Shown in pieces: positions 7,898 to 16,345 of a stretch of 64,000 nt of DNA. The position numbers were made by a program, and so were the translations under genes. How positions within the stretch are numbered: the stretch's first letter is position 1; every line of letters starts with the position of its first letter. The notes beneath the pieces were generated by a model. The model did no database searches and was not told the origin of the DNA. It saw only the letters and a program-made list of their open reading frames with translations. Origin of the DNA: Mucilaginibacter sp. (GTDB lineage: Bacteria; Bacteroidota; Bacteroidia; Sphingobacteriales; Sphingobacteriaceae); the NCBI RefSeq assembly GCF_028288225.1, contig NZ_JAQBOC010000028.1, positions 83,121 to 147,120 of the forward strand, read 5' to 3'.

Positions 7898-9172
7898 ATG
7901 ATCAATCAACTTATTACCCTGTCCTTAAAAAACAGGTATATCGTTCTGCTGATAGCGGTTGCTCTCTTTAGTTGGGGGGCATATGCGGTCAGCGTGAACC
8001 CGATAGACGCCATTCCCGATTTGTCAGATAACCAGGTGATCGTGTTCACCGAATGGCAGGGCCGCAGCCCGCAGATTATGGAAGACCAGGTAACTTACCC
8101 ATTGGTGAGCAACCTGCAGGGCATTCCCAAAGTAAAAGCGATTAGGGCGACCTCGATGTTCGGGATGAGTTTCGTCTATATCGTTTTTGAAGACAAAGCT
8201 GATATATATTGGGCACGAAGCCGGGTACTTGAGCGATTGAACTACGCACAGCGTTTATTACCCCAGGGCATTACACCAACATTAGGCCCTGATGGAACAG
8301 GTGTTGGGCATATCTTATGGTACACTTTGGACGCCAAAGGATTCGACCTTGGTGAACTGCGTGCCCTACAGGATTGGTACATAAAATTGGGCTTGCAAAC
8401 CGTGTCCGGTGTCAGCGAGGTCGCCTCATTCGGCGGCTTTGAAAAGCAATACCAGGTTTCGATTGACCCGCATAAACTCAATTATTATAATATCCCCTTA
8501 TCGCAGGTATTAAAGGCAGTAAAAAGCAATAACAATGATGTAGGCGGGCGCAAGTTTGAAATGAACGGAACGGGTTACATTGTGCGCGGATTGGGCTATA
8601 TCAAAACTCTAAAGGACGTAGAGAACATCCCCGTTGGCGTAAACAATACTATACCGGTCACAATAAAAGATATAGCAACCGTGCAGATGGGTGGCGATGA
8701 ACGGCTCGGCATATTTGATCAGAACGGCGAAGGTGAAGCTGTTGGCGGCATTGTAGTGATGCGATACGGTGAAAATGCCGATAAGGTAATCCATGCGGTA
8801 AAAGATAAAATGAGCGATATCCAAAAAGGGTTACCTGCGGGTGTTAACTTTAAGATTGCCTATGATAGGAGTGAACTCATTGAAAATGCGGTTAATTCTG
8901 TCAAACATACCTTGATCGAGGAAATGATCACCGTGTCGGTCATCGTTATCCTGTTCCTGTTTAGCTGGCGCAGCGCTCTAAGTATTATTATCCAAATTCC
9001 TATCACCATAGCCGCGAGCTTTATCCTGCTCAATGCCTTTGGCATCAGTTCAAATATTATGTCCTTAACAGGGATCGCTTTAGCTATCGGGGTTATTGTA
9101 GACAATGGGATCGTCATGGTTGAAAACTCGCATAGGAATTTATCCATCGCACAACAAAAAGAAAGATCATGA
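7898..9172 (+). CDS. cusA: CusA/CzcA-type RND metal pump, N-terminal part (split gene)
   Basis: The 424 residues match the first part of CusA-type heavy-metal RND pumps: TM1, then NPIDAIPDLSDNQVIVFTEW, the periplasmic porter words MFGMSFVYIVFED and GVGHILWYTLD, then TM2-TM4 ending with IGVIVDNGIVMVENSHRNL. A full pump has about 1040 residues; the remainder is encoded by the next ORF in the -1 frame, overlapping by ATGA. The break is in the loop between TM4 and TM5. Either a single-base change near the A-run at 9156-9160 has broken the gene, or the two halves are made separately and assemble. It would export Cu(I)/Ag(I) from periplasm to outside. Confidence 0.85.
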   Translation: MINQLITLSLKNRYIVLLIAVALFSWGAYAVSVNPIDAIPDLSDNQVIVFTEWQGRSPQIMEDQVTYPLVSNLQGIPKVKAIRATSMFGMSFVYIVFEDKADIYWARSRVLERLNYAQRLLPQGITPTLGPDGTGVGHILWYTLDAKGFDLGELRALQDWYIKLGLQTVSGVSEVASFGGFEKQYQVSIDPHKLNYYNIPLSQVLKAVKSNNNDVGGRKFEMNGTGYIVRGLGYIKTLKDVENIPVGVNNTIPVTIKDIATVQMGGDERLGIFDQNGEGEAVGGIVVMRYGENADKVIHAVKDKMSDIQKGLPAGVNFKIAYDRSELIENAVNSVKHTLIEEMITVSVIVILFLFSWRSALSIIIQIPITIAASFILLNAFGISSNIMSLTGIALAIGVIVDNGIVMVENSHRNLSIAQQKERS

Positions 9173-11061
9173 CCACAGCAGAAAGAATCAAAATTATAGA
9201 AGCATCCTGCAAACAGGTCGGGCGTGGCGTATTTTTCTCTACACTCATCATTGTGGCATCCTTCCTGCCAGTATTTTTACTGGAGGGGCAGGAAGGTAAG
9301 TTGTTTGGTCCGCTGGCCTGGACAAAAACATTCATACTGGCAATTGATGCCATCCTTGCCGTAACACTCGCACCGGTACTGATCTCCTTTTTCCTGAAAG
9401 GAAAATTACGGACGGATGACCACAACCCGCTGAACCGTGGACTGGAACGAATATACCGGCCCATACTCAACTGGTGCGTAACCTGGCGAAAAACAACACT
9501 AATCATCAATATTGTTGCCTTGCTCATCAGCATCCCGTTGCTGCTTTCTTTAGGCAGTGAGTTTATGCCGCCGCTGGATGAAGGTACTATACTTTTCATG
9601 CCCGTTACCCAGCCCGATGTTTCCAACGCCGAAGCGAAACAGCTTTTACAGGTACAAGATAAGATCATTAAAAGCGTACCCGAAGTAGCCAACGTTTTAG
9701 GAAAAGCTGGCCGCGCCAATACTGCTACAGACAATTCACCGATCAGTATGACAGAAACGATCATCCTTCTGAAACCCAAAGACGAATGGCGCAAAGGCAT
9801 AAAAAAGGAGGACATCATCAATGAGCTCAATGCCAAGCTCCAAATACCTGGCGTAGTGAACGGTTGGACGCAGCCCATCATTAACCGCATCAATATGCTA
9901 TCCACAGGAATCCGGACAGATGTTGGACTTAAAGTATACGGACAGAACCTGGATACCATCAATGCTTTGTCCAATCAGATGAAACAGGCTTTGCAAGGAT
10001 TAAACGGTGTTAAGGATATGTATGTTGACCCGATAACAGGCGGTAAATATGTGGATATACAGGTCAATAAAGATGCCATAGGCCGTTATGGCTTAAGCGT
10101 GGATGACGTGAATGAGGTGGTGGAAAGCGCTTTGGGCGGTATGAATCTAACTACTACAATAGAGGGCAGGCAGCGTTTCAGCGTGAATGTGCGTATGGCC
10201 CAGGGTTACCGAAGTAATTTGGAGGCGATCAAACGGACGTTGGTACAAACACCTAATAACGGTCCGGTCCCACTATCCTCAGTTGCTGATATAAAGATCA
10301 GCGATGGACCGGCTATGATACAATCCGAAAATGCTTTGTTAAGGGGCACCGTTTTGTTCAATGTTCGTGACCGTGACCTGGGCAGTACGGTTAAGGAAGC
10401 GCAAGAAAGATTAAACAGAATGGTAAAGACCCTGCCCAAAGGTTATTACATTGAATGGAGCGGGCAGTATGAAAATTTGATCCGTGCAGAACATACTCTA
10501 AAGCTGATCTTACCCATTGTACTCATCATTATTTTCGGCTGCCTGTATTTTGCTTTTCATTCTATCCGTGAAGCATTTTTCAGCCTGATTTCAATCCCGT
10601 TCGCTTTAATCGGAGGCGCTTATATGGTGTATTTTTTTGGGGTTCATTTGTCGGTTGCCGTAGCCGTGGGCTTTATCGCGCTCTTTGGGATCGCCGTGGA
10701 AACGGGTATTGTAATGGTGATCTACCTGAATGATGCCATGCAGCAACTCGTCGCTTTAAAAGGAAATTCAAAAGAGACTATCACCCGTGAGGATTTGCGT
10801 GTTTATGTAATGAATGGTGCTGTAAAACGCCTGCGGCCAAAACTAATGACAGTATGCGTGGCCTTGTTTGGTTTAGTGCCCGTGCTTTGGGCAACCGGAA
10901 CAGGTAGTGATGTAATGCTGCCTATCGTATTGCCGATGATCGGCGGTGTATTAACGTCTTCCACCCATATTTTATTAGTTACCCCGCTTATCTTTTTGAT
11001 GGTTAAGGAGTATGAATTAAAGAAACATGGCAAACTGGAAGTATTGGAGGTAAAAGAATAA
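9169..11061 (+). CDS. cusA: CusA/CzcA-type RND metal pump, C-terminal part (split gene)
   Basis: The 630 residues continue the pump directly: VGRGVFFSTLIIVASFLPVF (TM5), the LEGQEGKLFGPLAWTKTF signature, the second periplasmic half with GSEFMPPLDEGTILFMP, and TM8-12, including GIAVETGIVMVIYL. Nothing is missing between the two ORFs, since 424 + 630 residues equals a normal pump. Its ATG at 9169 overlaps the TGA of the first ORF (ATGA), an arrangement that allows translational coupling. Downstream it runs directly into the outer-membrane factor gene. Whether the split pump works is open. Confidence 0.85.
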   Translation: MTTAERIKIIEASCKQVGRGVFFSTLIIVASFLPVFLLEGQEGKLFGPLAWTKTFILAIDAILAVTLAPVLISFFLKGKLRTDDHNPLNRGLERIYRPILNWCVTWRKTTLIINIVALLISIPLLLSLGSEFMPPLDEGTILFMPVTQPDVSNAEAKQLLQVQDKIIKSVPEVANVLGKAGRANTATDNSPISMTETIILLKPKDEWRKGIKKEDIINELNAKLQIPGVVNGWTQPIINRINMLSTGIRTDVGLKVYGQNLDTINALSNQMKQALQGLNGVKDMYVDPITGGKYVDIQVNKDAIGRYGLSVDDVNEVVESALGGMNLTTTIEGRQRFSVNVRMAQGYRSNLEAIKRTLVQTPNNGPVPLSSVADIKISDGPAMIQSENALLRGTVLFNVRDRDLGSTVKEAQERLNRMVKTLPKGYYIEWSGQYENLIRAEHTLKLILPIVLIIIFGCLYFAFHSIREAFFSLISIPFALIGGAYMVYFFGVHLSVAVAVGFIALFGIAVETGIVMVIYLNDAMQQLVALKGNSKETITREDLRVYVMNGAVKRLRPKLMTVCVALFGLVPVLWATGTGSDVMLPIVLPMIGGVLTSSTHILLVTPLIFLMVKEYELKKHGKLEVLEVKE

Positions 11062-12290
11062 TGAAAACAAGAAATCAAATTATAGTGAGCCTGCTAATCT
11101 GCTTTACAAGCTTATCAGTAAGAGCCCAGCATTTGTCCTTGGATAGCGTTTTAACCCGTGTCGCAGATAATCCGGCGTTACAGGCTTATGATGCAAAAGT
11201 TAGTGCGCAAACTGCATATGCAGCCGGGGCAAAAAGTTTGGATGCGCCAAAAATTAGTGCCGGACAATATCAAACGCCCTATCAACTTAATCCGAACGGA
11301 GGTTCGTTTATGATACAGGCTGAACAAATGTTTACTAATCCTGCTAAACTCCGGGCAAAGGAAGATTATATGAAGGGCTTGTCTAAAGTAACAACCGAGG
11401 ATAAGAACTATTTGAAAAATCAGTTGATAGCTCAGGCGAAGCAATATTACTATGAGCTCGTGGTGCTGGAAAAGAAACTGGCTTTATTGCAAAATACCCA
11501 AAGCCTGTTGGAATATATGCTGAAAGATGCTAACATCCGCCTGACCTACGGAAAGGAAAAGCTTCCAAATATCTATAAGGCTAAAGCAGACCTGTACGAA
11601 CTGGACAATACCCGCGAGCAGCTGAATAACGAAATCCTTCAAAAGAACATCATGCTTAATACGCTGATGAACAGAGATAAACGGATGACATTTTCAGTGG
11701 ATACGAACCTAATATTAAAGGATTATGAAACGGCTATAACCGATACTTCGGCACTTGCAAATGGCCGCAGTGACATTAAAGGCATCAACCGGAATATTGA
11801 ATTGCAGCGACTCAACGCGCAAATGGAATACAGCAAACGCAAACCGGATTTTGGTATCCAGGCAGCGCACATGCTCAGTTATGGCGGTTATCCTAATCAG
11901 TATATATTAATGGCCTCTGTGACCATACCCATTGTCCCCTGGGTATCCAAAGAATATAAAGCCAATCTGAAAGGTATTCAATATGAGGTGGAAGAACTAC
12001 AACAGAAAAAACTGGATCTGGTTAACCAGGCTGCCGGACAGTTAGCCGGAATAAGCACTGACATCGGCAGCAAAAAACGACAGCTAAAAAATTATCAGCA
12101 AAACATTATTCCCGCCCTGCAAAACGGCTATAAAACCGCTTTACTGGCCTACGATCAGAATACCGGCGACTTGCCATCGGTATTAAATGGCATAAAGGAT
12201 CTACAAATAGCCCGTATGGCATATCTGGATCGTTTACAGGAACTTTTAACCTTACAGGTGACTTATGAAAAAGAAAATGAAAGCAATTAG
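11061..12290 (+). CDS. cusC: TolC/CusC-type outer-membrane efflux factor
   Basis: This 409-residue exported protein has a signal peptide ending near VRAQ, then the OEP repeat layout: LDSVLTRVADNPALQAYDAKV, long coiled-coil helices (KNYLKNQLIAQAKQYYYELVVLEKKLALLQN), and the second repeat with DFGIQAAHMLSYGG. It lacks the N-terminal Cys of lipidated CusC. The ATG overlaps the last base of cusA, and its 3' end overlaps the adaptor gene by 26 bp, so the four genes form one operon. It forms the outer-membrane exit channel of the pump. Confidence 0.85.
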   Translation: MKTRNQIIVSLLICFTSLSVRAQHLSLDSVLTRVADNPALQAYDAKVSAQTAYAAGAKSLDAPKISAGQYQTPYQLNPNGGSFMIQAEQMFTNPAKLRAKEDYMKGLSKVTTEDKNYLKNQLIAQAKQYYYELVVLEKKLALLQNTQSLLEYMLKDANIRLTYGKEKLPNIYKAKADLYELDNTREQLNNEILQKNIMLNTLMNRDKRMTFSVDTNLILKDYETAITDTSALANGRSDIKGINRNIELQRLNAQMEYSKRKPDFGIQAAHMLSYGGYPNQYILMASVTIPIVPWVSKEYKANLKGIQYEVEELQQKKLDLVNQAAGQLAGISTDIGSKKRQLKNYQQNIIPALQNGYKTALLAYDQNTGDLPSVLNGIKDLQIARMAYLDRLQELLTLQVTYEKENESN

Positions 12291-13533
12291 CATAATGTTT
12301 ACTGGCATCCTGTTAAGCACTATGCTGCTTACTGCTTGTTCTGACAAGAAAAAGCAACAAGCCACGGTACAGGCAAAAAGTGATGTAAAATACACCTGCC
12401 CAATGCACCCGCAAATATTGGAGGACCATCCCGGAAACTGCCCGATTTGTGGAATGACACTGGTAAAAAAATCAGAGCAAGCCAGCGAAGGTTCAGGTAT
12501 CAGTTTGAACACGGTTTTACAGCCGGTCAATTCTACGGTAATCTCTACTGTAGCAGCTATTATGCCTGAGCAAAAGGATGCGGCAATAACCATTTCCGCG
12601 CAGGGCTATCTTGATTTTGATACGCGCGATATTAACAATATCGCATCACGTTTTTCAGGCAGAATTGAAAAGTTGTATATTAAATTTGCCTTTCAGGAAA
12701 TACATAAAGGGCAACGCATTTTTGATATATATAGTCCTGATATGGTCACAGCCCAGCAGGACTTGATTTACCTAACAAAAAACTCGGCACAGGAAACAGA
12801 TTTAATAAATTCAGCAAAGCAGAAATTGTTATTAGAAGGGATGACCAATGAACGGGTTAACGAGGTTATAAAATCTGGCAAGCCATTTTACGGTCTTCCT
12901 GTTTATAGTCCTTATGAGGGCCATGTACATGATATGCCACACAGTCAAATGCCGGGAAGCACGGCTACAGAAACCCCACCATCTTATGCTGATAATCTTC
13001 CGCTTTCGATCAAAGAAGGAATGTATGTTGAGAAAGGGCAGAGTTTGTTTAACGTGGTCAATCCTCACATGCTTTGGGCTATTATAAAAATTGACCGATC
13101 AGCTATGGTTGCGTTAAAATTAAACCAGCCAGTAACAATGACATTGCCCGATCTGCCTGGTAAGACAGTTACCGGAAAGGTGGATTTCATTGAACCTGTT
13201 TTAGAAAACGGTGATAAAACAACCAGTATTCGCGTCTACCTGGATAACATGGATCATGAGTTGAAAGTAAATAGCCTGGTTAAGGCGGAAATTCAGACCG
13301 GGAAAACCAGTGGCTTATGGATACCAAGAACTGCATTGGTCGATTTAGGCCAGACACAAATTATTTGGTTAAAAAATGGACCGGCCTTTTATGCTAAACA
13401 AGTAAAAACAGGTGCGATAAACGGCAATGAAATATTGATTACTAAAGGACTGCAGGCAACGGATAGCCTGGCAGCTAATGCACAATATTTAACAGACAGC
13501 GAGAGCTTCATTAAAACGAAAAATGATGAATAA
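12265..13533 (+). CDS. cusB: CusB-type periplasmic adaptor with an HMBD
   Basis: The 422-residue lipoprotein has a lipobox (LLTAC, about residue 25). An HMBD at about residues 43-70 carries YTCPMHPQILEDHPGNCPIC. It continues with the membrane-fusion-protein core: a barrel-sandwich start with SRFSGRIEKLYIKFAFQEI, an alpha hairpin, PVYSPYEGHVHD, then beta-barrel words LPDLPGKTVTGKVDFIEPVL. The Met/His-bearing insert DMPHSQMPGS around residue 225 may bind metal. It joins the RND pump to the outer-membrane channel. A second, shorter adaptor follows at once. Confidence 0.88.
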   Translation: MKKKMKAISIMFTGILLSTMLLTACSDKKKQQATVQAKSDVKYTCPMHPQILEDHPGNCPICGMTLVKKSEQASEGSGISLNTVLQPVNSTVISTVAAIMPEQKDAAITISAQGYLDFDTRDINNIASRFSGRIEKLYIKFAFQEIHKGQRIFDIYSPDMVTAQQDLIYLTKNSAQETDLINSAKQKLLLEGMTNERVNEVIKSGKPFYGLPVYSPYEGHVHDMPHSQMPGSTATETPPSYADNLPLSIKEGMYVEKGQSLFNVVNPHMLWAIIKIDRSAMVALKLNQPVTMTLPDLPGKTVTGKVDFIEPVLENGDKTTSIRVYLDNMDHELKVNSLVKAEIQTGKTSGLWIPRTALVDLGQTQIIWLKNGPAFYAKQVKTGAINGNEILITKGLQATDSLAANAQYLTDSESFIKTKNDE

Positions 13534-14737
13534 GATAAAACTATTGGTATTGCTAAGTACCCTTTTGTTTGCGGCGTGTAAACCAAAACCGCAACAAATA
13601 GTAGTTAAAACCCAAAGCAAAGCTTACTACACCTGTTCCATGCATCCACAGGTACATGAGGATCATGATGGCAATTGCCCGATATGCGGTATGAAACTGA
13701 TTAAGGTGGAACTTACCGGCACAAGTGATAAAACTGTAGACCGTATCACCCTTACGGCGACACAGCTCCAGTTAGCCGGTATACAGACGGATACTGTTCG
13801 CGAAGAAAATATAAGCAGTGACAAAACATTGACCGGAACAGTATCCACCGATGAAAATAAAGCAGAAGAATTAAGCGCAAGAATAGCCGGAAGGATACAG
13901 CAACTATTTGTAAGAACAGTAGGTGAAAAAATTTCTGTAGGCCAACCAGTTTATTCTATTTACAGCGAAGATTTGCAGGAAGCAGAAAAAGAATATTTAT
14001 TGGCAAAGCAGCAACAAAAAGTGCTGCATAACCCCGATGTGGATTACCAACAACTAATCAGCGCAGCCGAAAATAAGTTGCAATTGTGGGGCCTGTCAGC
14101 CGCCCAGATCAAAAGTCTATCAGCCAGCGGGAAAGTGTCTGCATCAACCATTGTATTAAGTAGGATCGGTGGAACTGTTAGCGACATAGCGGTTCATGAG
14201 GGAGATTATGTAACCGAAGGTATGTCCATATTTAAAACACAGGCGTTAAATAATTTATGGGTACAGGCACAGATCTATGCCGGTGAAACAAGTACCTACA
14301 AGGAAAATGACAGGGTGAGCGTTTTCTTTCCGGATTTAGCCGGACAGGTTATAAATGGGAAAATTGCATTTATCAATCCTGAGTTATCGGATGCCTCTAA
14401 AGTGGATTTAATAAGAATCAGTATTCCCAATCCACAAGGACTCATAAAGCCAGGTATGATGGCTTATATCTCGATAACAAATGGTAATAACCATTCTTTA
14501 GCCGTACCTGCTTCAGCTATTTTAACAGGTGGTAAAGGCAGTATGGTTTGGGTGAAAAATTCAGATGGCAGCTTTTCACCTAAAATGATTAATCCGGGCG
14601 CTGGAAACTCAAATTATGTGCCTATCCTTTCCGGTTTAAATTCCGGTGATATTGTTGTGACCAGTGGCGCTTATTTACTGAACAGCGAAGCGATATTTAA
14701 AAATGGAAATGATAACATGGCGGGCATGAAAATGTAG
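13523..14737 (+). CDS. Second CusB-type periplasmic adaptor with an HMBD and Met-rich tail
   Basis: The 404-residue lipoprotein has a lipobox LLFAAC (Cys about residue 19). An HMBD follows: YYTCSMHPQVHEDHDGNCPIC. The adaptor core includes ELSARIAGRIQQLFVRTVGE, AVHEGDYVTEG and PGMMAYISITNG. It ends NDNMAGMKM, a Met-rich tail that may bind Cu(I). It overlaps the first adaptor by 11 bp. Some RND systems use two different adaptors in one complex, so the pair may form a mixed hexamer; duplication followed by divergence is the other reading. It is the last gene of the metal island. Confidence 0.87.
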   Translation: MMNKIKLLVLLSTLLFAACKPKPQQIVVKTQSKAYYTCSMHPQVHEDHDGNCPICGMKLIKVELTGTSDKTVDRITLTATQLQLAGIQTDTVREENISSDKTLTGTVSTDENKAEELSARIAGRIQQLFVRTVGEKISVGQPVYSIYSEDLQEAEKEYLLAKQQQKVLHNPDVDYQQLISAAENKLQLWGLSAAQIKSLSASGKVSASTIVLSRIGGTVSDIAVHEGDYVTEGMSIFKTQALNNLWVQAQIYAGETSTYKENDRVSVFFPDLAGQVINGKIAFINPELSDASKVDLIRISIPNPQGLIKPGMMAYISITNGNNHSLAVPASAILTGGKGSMVWVKNSDGSFSPKMINPGAGNSNYVPILSGLNSGDIVVTSGAYLLNSEAIFKNGNDNMAGMKM

Positions 14738-15295
14738 GGTTTAATGGGCTTTTAACAGGCGAAAATTGCTGTGAAAAACGGTGAAATTTGGTGAAAAATT
14801 GAAAAAAATCACCTAATTTTATAAAAAGCAGTTTTTATGACATCTTTAAAAATGGCCTTTTTAATGTTTTAAACAACGATTTTTAATGATTTTATTGTAA
14901 AAAAACTCTGCCAAAACTCTGCCAAAAACACCCAAAAATGCACAAAATTAAAAATCAAAAACCGCTCTCAGATCATCAAAAAGGGCGTTTGCTTGTTGCA
15001 ATGGAGGCCCTGCAAAAAAGCAGTTAAAATAGGTTTAAAATATCTGTTTTACGCGATGCATAATACTCCAAATCGACCCAATTAATTTGCGTGGATTTTT
15101 ATTTTTCAAGGAATATGTCACTAGACCAAATTTTTATTTATAACACTTAGTCTATACTATAAGCAAAAGTGGAGATCAACATCACTGTGATTACCGTTTG
15201 TCGAATAAACTTATATTAACGTAAAACTCAATACTTACGTAAAAACGTTTCACATATTCCTACTTCTGTATCAGTCCCCAGGAACAGACCGGGAG
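14738..15295. other. AT-rich gap after the Cus operon
   Basis: Very AT-rich with many A/T runs. It contains the tandem ACTCTGCCAAA repeat (listed) and a 29-codon ORF at 14938-15027 (begins MHKIKNQKPLSDHQKGRLLV) without recognisable family. I judge it a possible remnant of a mobile-element gene; no integrase or transposase is visible here. Confidence 0.35.
14898..14927 (+). repeat. Right copy of the 16-bp word, with ACTCTGCCAAAA in tandem
   Basis: TAAAAAAACTCTGCCA here is identical to 4309-4324. It is followed directly by a second ACTCTGCC, making a tandem pair with an 11-bp period. Direct repeats spaced one helical turn apart are typical recombinase or regulator sites. No protein for this is encoded nearby. 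Confidence 0.4.
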
Positions 15296-15303
15296 TAACT
15301 TTG
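15296..15303 (+). promoter_or_regulatory. -7 promoter element TAACTTTG ahead of a truncated gene
   Basis: Perfect TAnnTTTG match, 18 bp before the ATG at 15321. It appears to be the surviving promoter of the truncated oxidoreductase gene. Confidence 0.5.
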
Positions 15304-15320
15304 CATCATAAAAAATATTT

Positions 15321-15437
15321 ATGAGCAAATATGTAGTTACAGGAGGCGCAGGTCATGTATCCAAGCCTTTAACAGAAATTTTATTAAAAGCTGGAAGTAA
15401 AACCGATGTAAATCTGTTTGAAAGACGGAGAGTATAA
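15321..15437 (+). pseudogene. Truncated NAD(P)-binding (NmrA/atypical SDR-like) oxidoreductase fragment
   Basis: The first codons translate to MSKYVVTGGAGHVSKPLTEI and run on to a stop after 38 residues. TGGAGHVSKPLTEILLKAG is a Rossmann-fold nucleotide-binding start as in NmrA-like reductases, which are normally 280-300 residues. The rest of the gene is absent: the sequence passes into tRNA terminator DNA within 40 bp. A -7 promoter is intact. The loss probably came with the rearrangement at the adjacent tRNA. Confidence 0.6.
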
Positions 15438-15476
15438 GACGTAAACAGTAAACATGTGCAGACAATATAAACAAAT

Positions 15477-15500
15477 AAGGCCACTCGAAAGAGTGGCCTT
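15477..15500 (-). terminator. Perfect hairpin at the 3' end of the tRNA-Met gene
   Basis: AAGGCCACTC and GAGTGGCCTT pair perfectly around a GAAA tetraloop. It starts 2 bp past the 3' end of the tRNA on the minus strand, so it probably ends tRNA transcription, although there is no long T-run. Confidence 0.6.
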
Positions 15501-15501
15501 G

Positions 15502-15575
15502 TAGCGGGGAGCAGGATCGAACTGCCGACCTTAGGGTTATGAATCCTACGCTCTAACCATCTGAGCTACCCCGCC
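15502..15575 (-). tRNA. tRNA-Met (anticodon CAT)
   Basis: Read on the minus strand it begins GGCGGGGTAGCTCAG and folds as a cloverleaf. The acceptor stem GGCGGGG/CCCCGCT has a G-U first pair. The D-arm is GCTC...GAGC, the anticodon loop TTCATAA (anticodon CAT), the variable loop AGGTC, and the T-arm GGCAG/CTGCT with loop TTCGATC. The discriminator is A and CCA is not encoded. The anticodon stem TAGGA/CCCTA has one A-C mismatch next to the loop. The first-pair G-U and absence of the initiator GGG pairs in the anticodon stem fit elongator tRNA-Met; a tRNA-Ile(CAT) cannot be excluded. Confidence 0.9.
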
Positions 15576-15610
15576 GGGTTAATATTTTTTTTAACAACTA
15601 ATCACTTCCA

Positions 15611-15674
15611 GAACTGCCGTCCGCTTATTAGCGGATATGAATCCTACGCTCTAACCATCTGAGCTACCCCGCCG
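15611..15674 (-). pseudogene. Partial, decayed second copy of the tRNA-Met
   Basis: A 39-bp stretch (15636-15674) is identical to the 5' half of the intact tRNA (15538-15576), from the acceptor 5' strand through the anticodon. A further 9-bp word GAACTGCCG (15611-15619) matches the T-arm. Between them the anticodon-stem 3' strand and variable loop are replaced by a 16-bp hairpin (TCCGCT/AGCGGA), and the acceptor 3' strand is missing. It cannot form a normal tRNA. It lies upstream of the intact gene in its direction of transcription. Confidence 0.7.
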
Positions 15675-15840
15675 ATTATTTTGTTTTCAGCAAAAAAGGC
15701 TATTGGGCTTAATTAAGTGATATTAACAACTCAAACCCGCCACCCCATTGAAAAAGGTTTGCAAATATAGCAGAAATTCGTTTTCTTTAGAAAAAATGTT
15801 AACATTTACAGCTTTACGAGTATTTCAATAATAAACCCAG

Positions 15841-16221
15841 ATGTCTGAAAAGAAGAAATTTAATATCGAGTATGAGATAAAATCGTCTCCCCGGATACTG
15901 TATAGCTTTCTGAATGAGCCCAATGGATTAACACAATGGTTTGCTGATGATGTAAGTGTAAGGGACCAGGTATATACTTTTACGTGGGATGGTGAGCAGC
16001 AAACAGCCAAGCTAATAGCAATAAAAGAAAACAAATTAGTGAGATTCAGGTGGGTGGATGATGATCCGGCATACTTTTTTGAGATGGAAATCATCCAGGA
16101 TGAGCTTACAAGTGATGTTGCCCTGAGTATTACCGATTTTGCCAGTGATGATACAATGGGCGAACGCAGGCTGATTTGGGATAACCAGATAAAATACCTG
16201 ATAAGCACCTTAGGAGCTTAA
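15841..16221 (+). CDS. START/AHSA1-like domain protein
   Basis: The 126-residue cytoplasmic protein begins KKFNIEYEIKSSPRILYSFL, followed by EPNGLTQWFADDV, FTWDGEQQTAKL and VRFRWVDD. This is the pattern of START-like/AHSA1 (Bet v1 fold) proteins of Bacteroidota, and the length is normal for a single domain. Such proteins have a hydrophobic cavity and unknown ligand. It is followed by the LptF/G permease gene, which has its own promoter word at 16240, so the two need not be co-transcribed. Confidence 0.82.
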   Translation: MSEKKKFNIEYEIKSSPRILYSFLNEPNGLTQWFADDVSVRDQVYTFTWDGEQQTAKLIAIKENKLVRFRWVDDDPAYFFEMEIIQDELTSDVALSITDFASDDTMGERRLIWDNQIKYLISTLGA

Positions 16222-16239
16222 AAAAAATTTAAATATCTC

Positions 16240-16247
16240 TACTTTTG
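16240..16247 (+). promoter_or_regulatory. -7 promoter element TACTTTTG for the LptF/G permease
   Basis: Perfect TAnnTTTG match in the gap after the START-like gene, 99 bp before the ATG at 16346. It gives a leader of about 90 nt. Confidence 0.5.
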
Positions 16248-16345
16248 TATGGTAAAACCATCATGCGCCGTTATTACGTTCAATAAAACACGCATGTAAG
16301 TGCCAGGCCGGCAGGTTATGGCAAATGGTTTATGCAAAACCGGTT

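Noticed and set aside
9114..9974. A 286-residue minus-strand ORF across the cusA junction
   Set aside because: Shadow of the RND pump; no family resemblance and poor composition.
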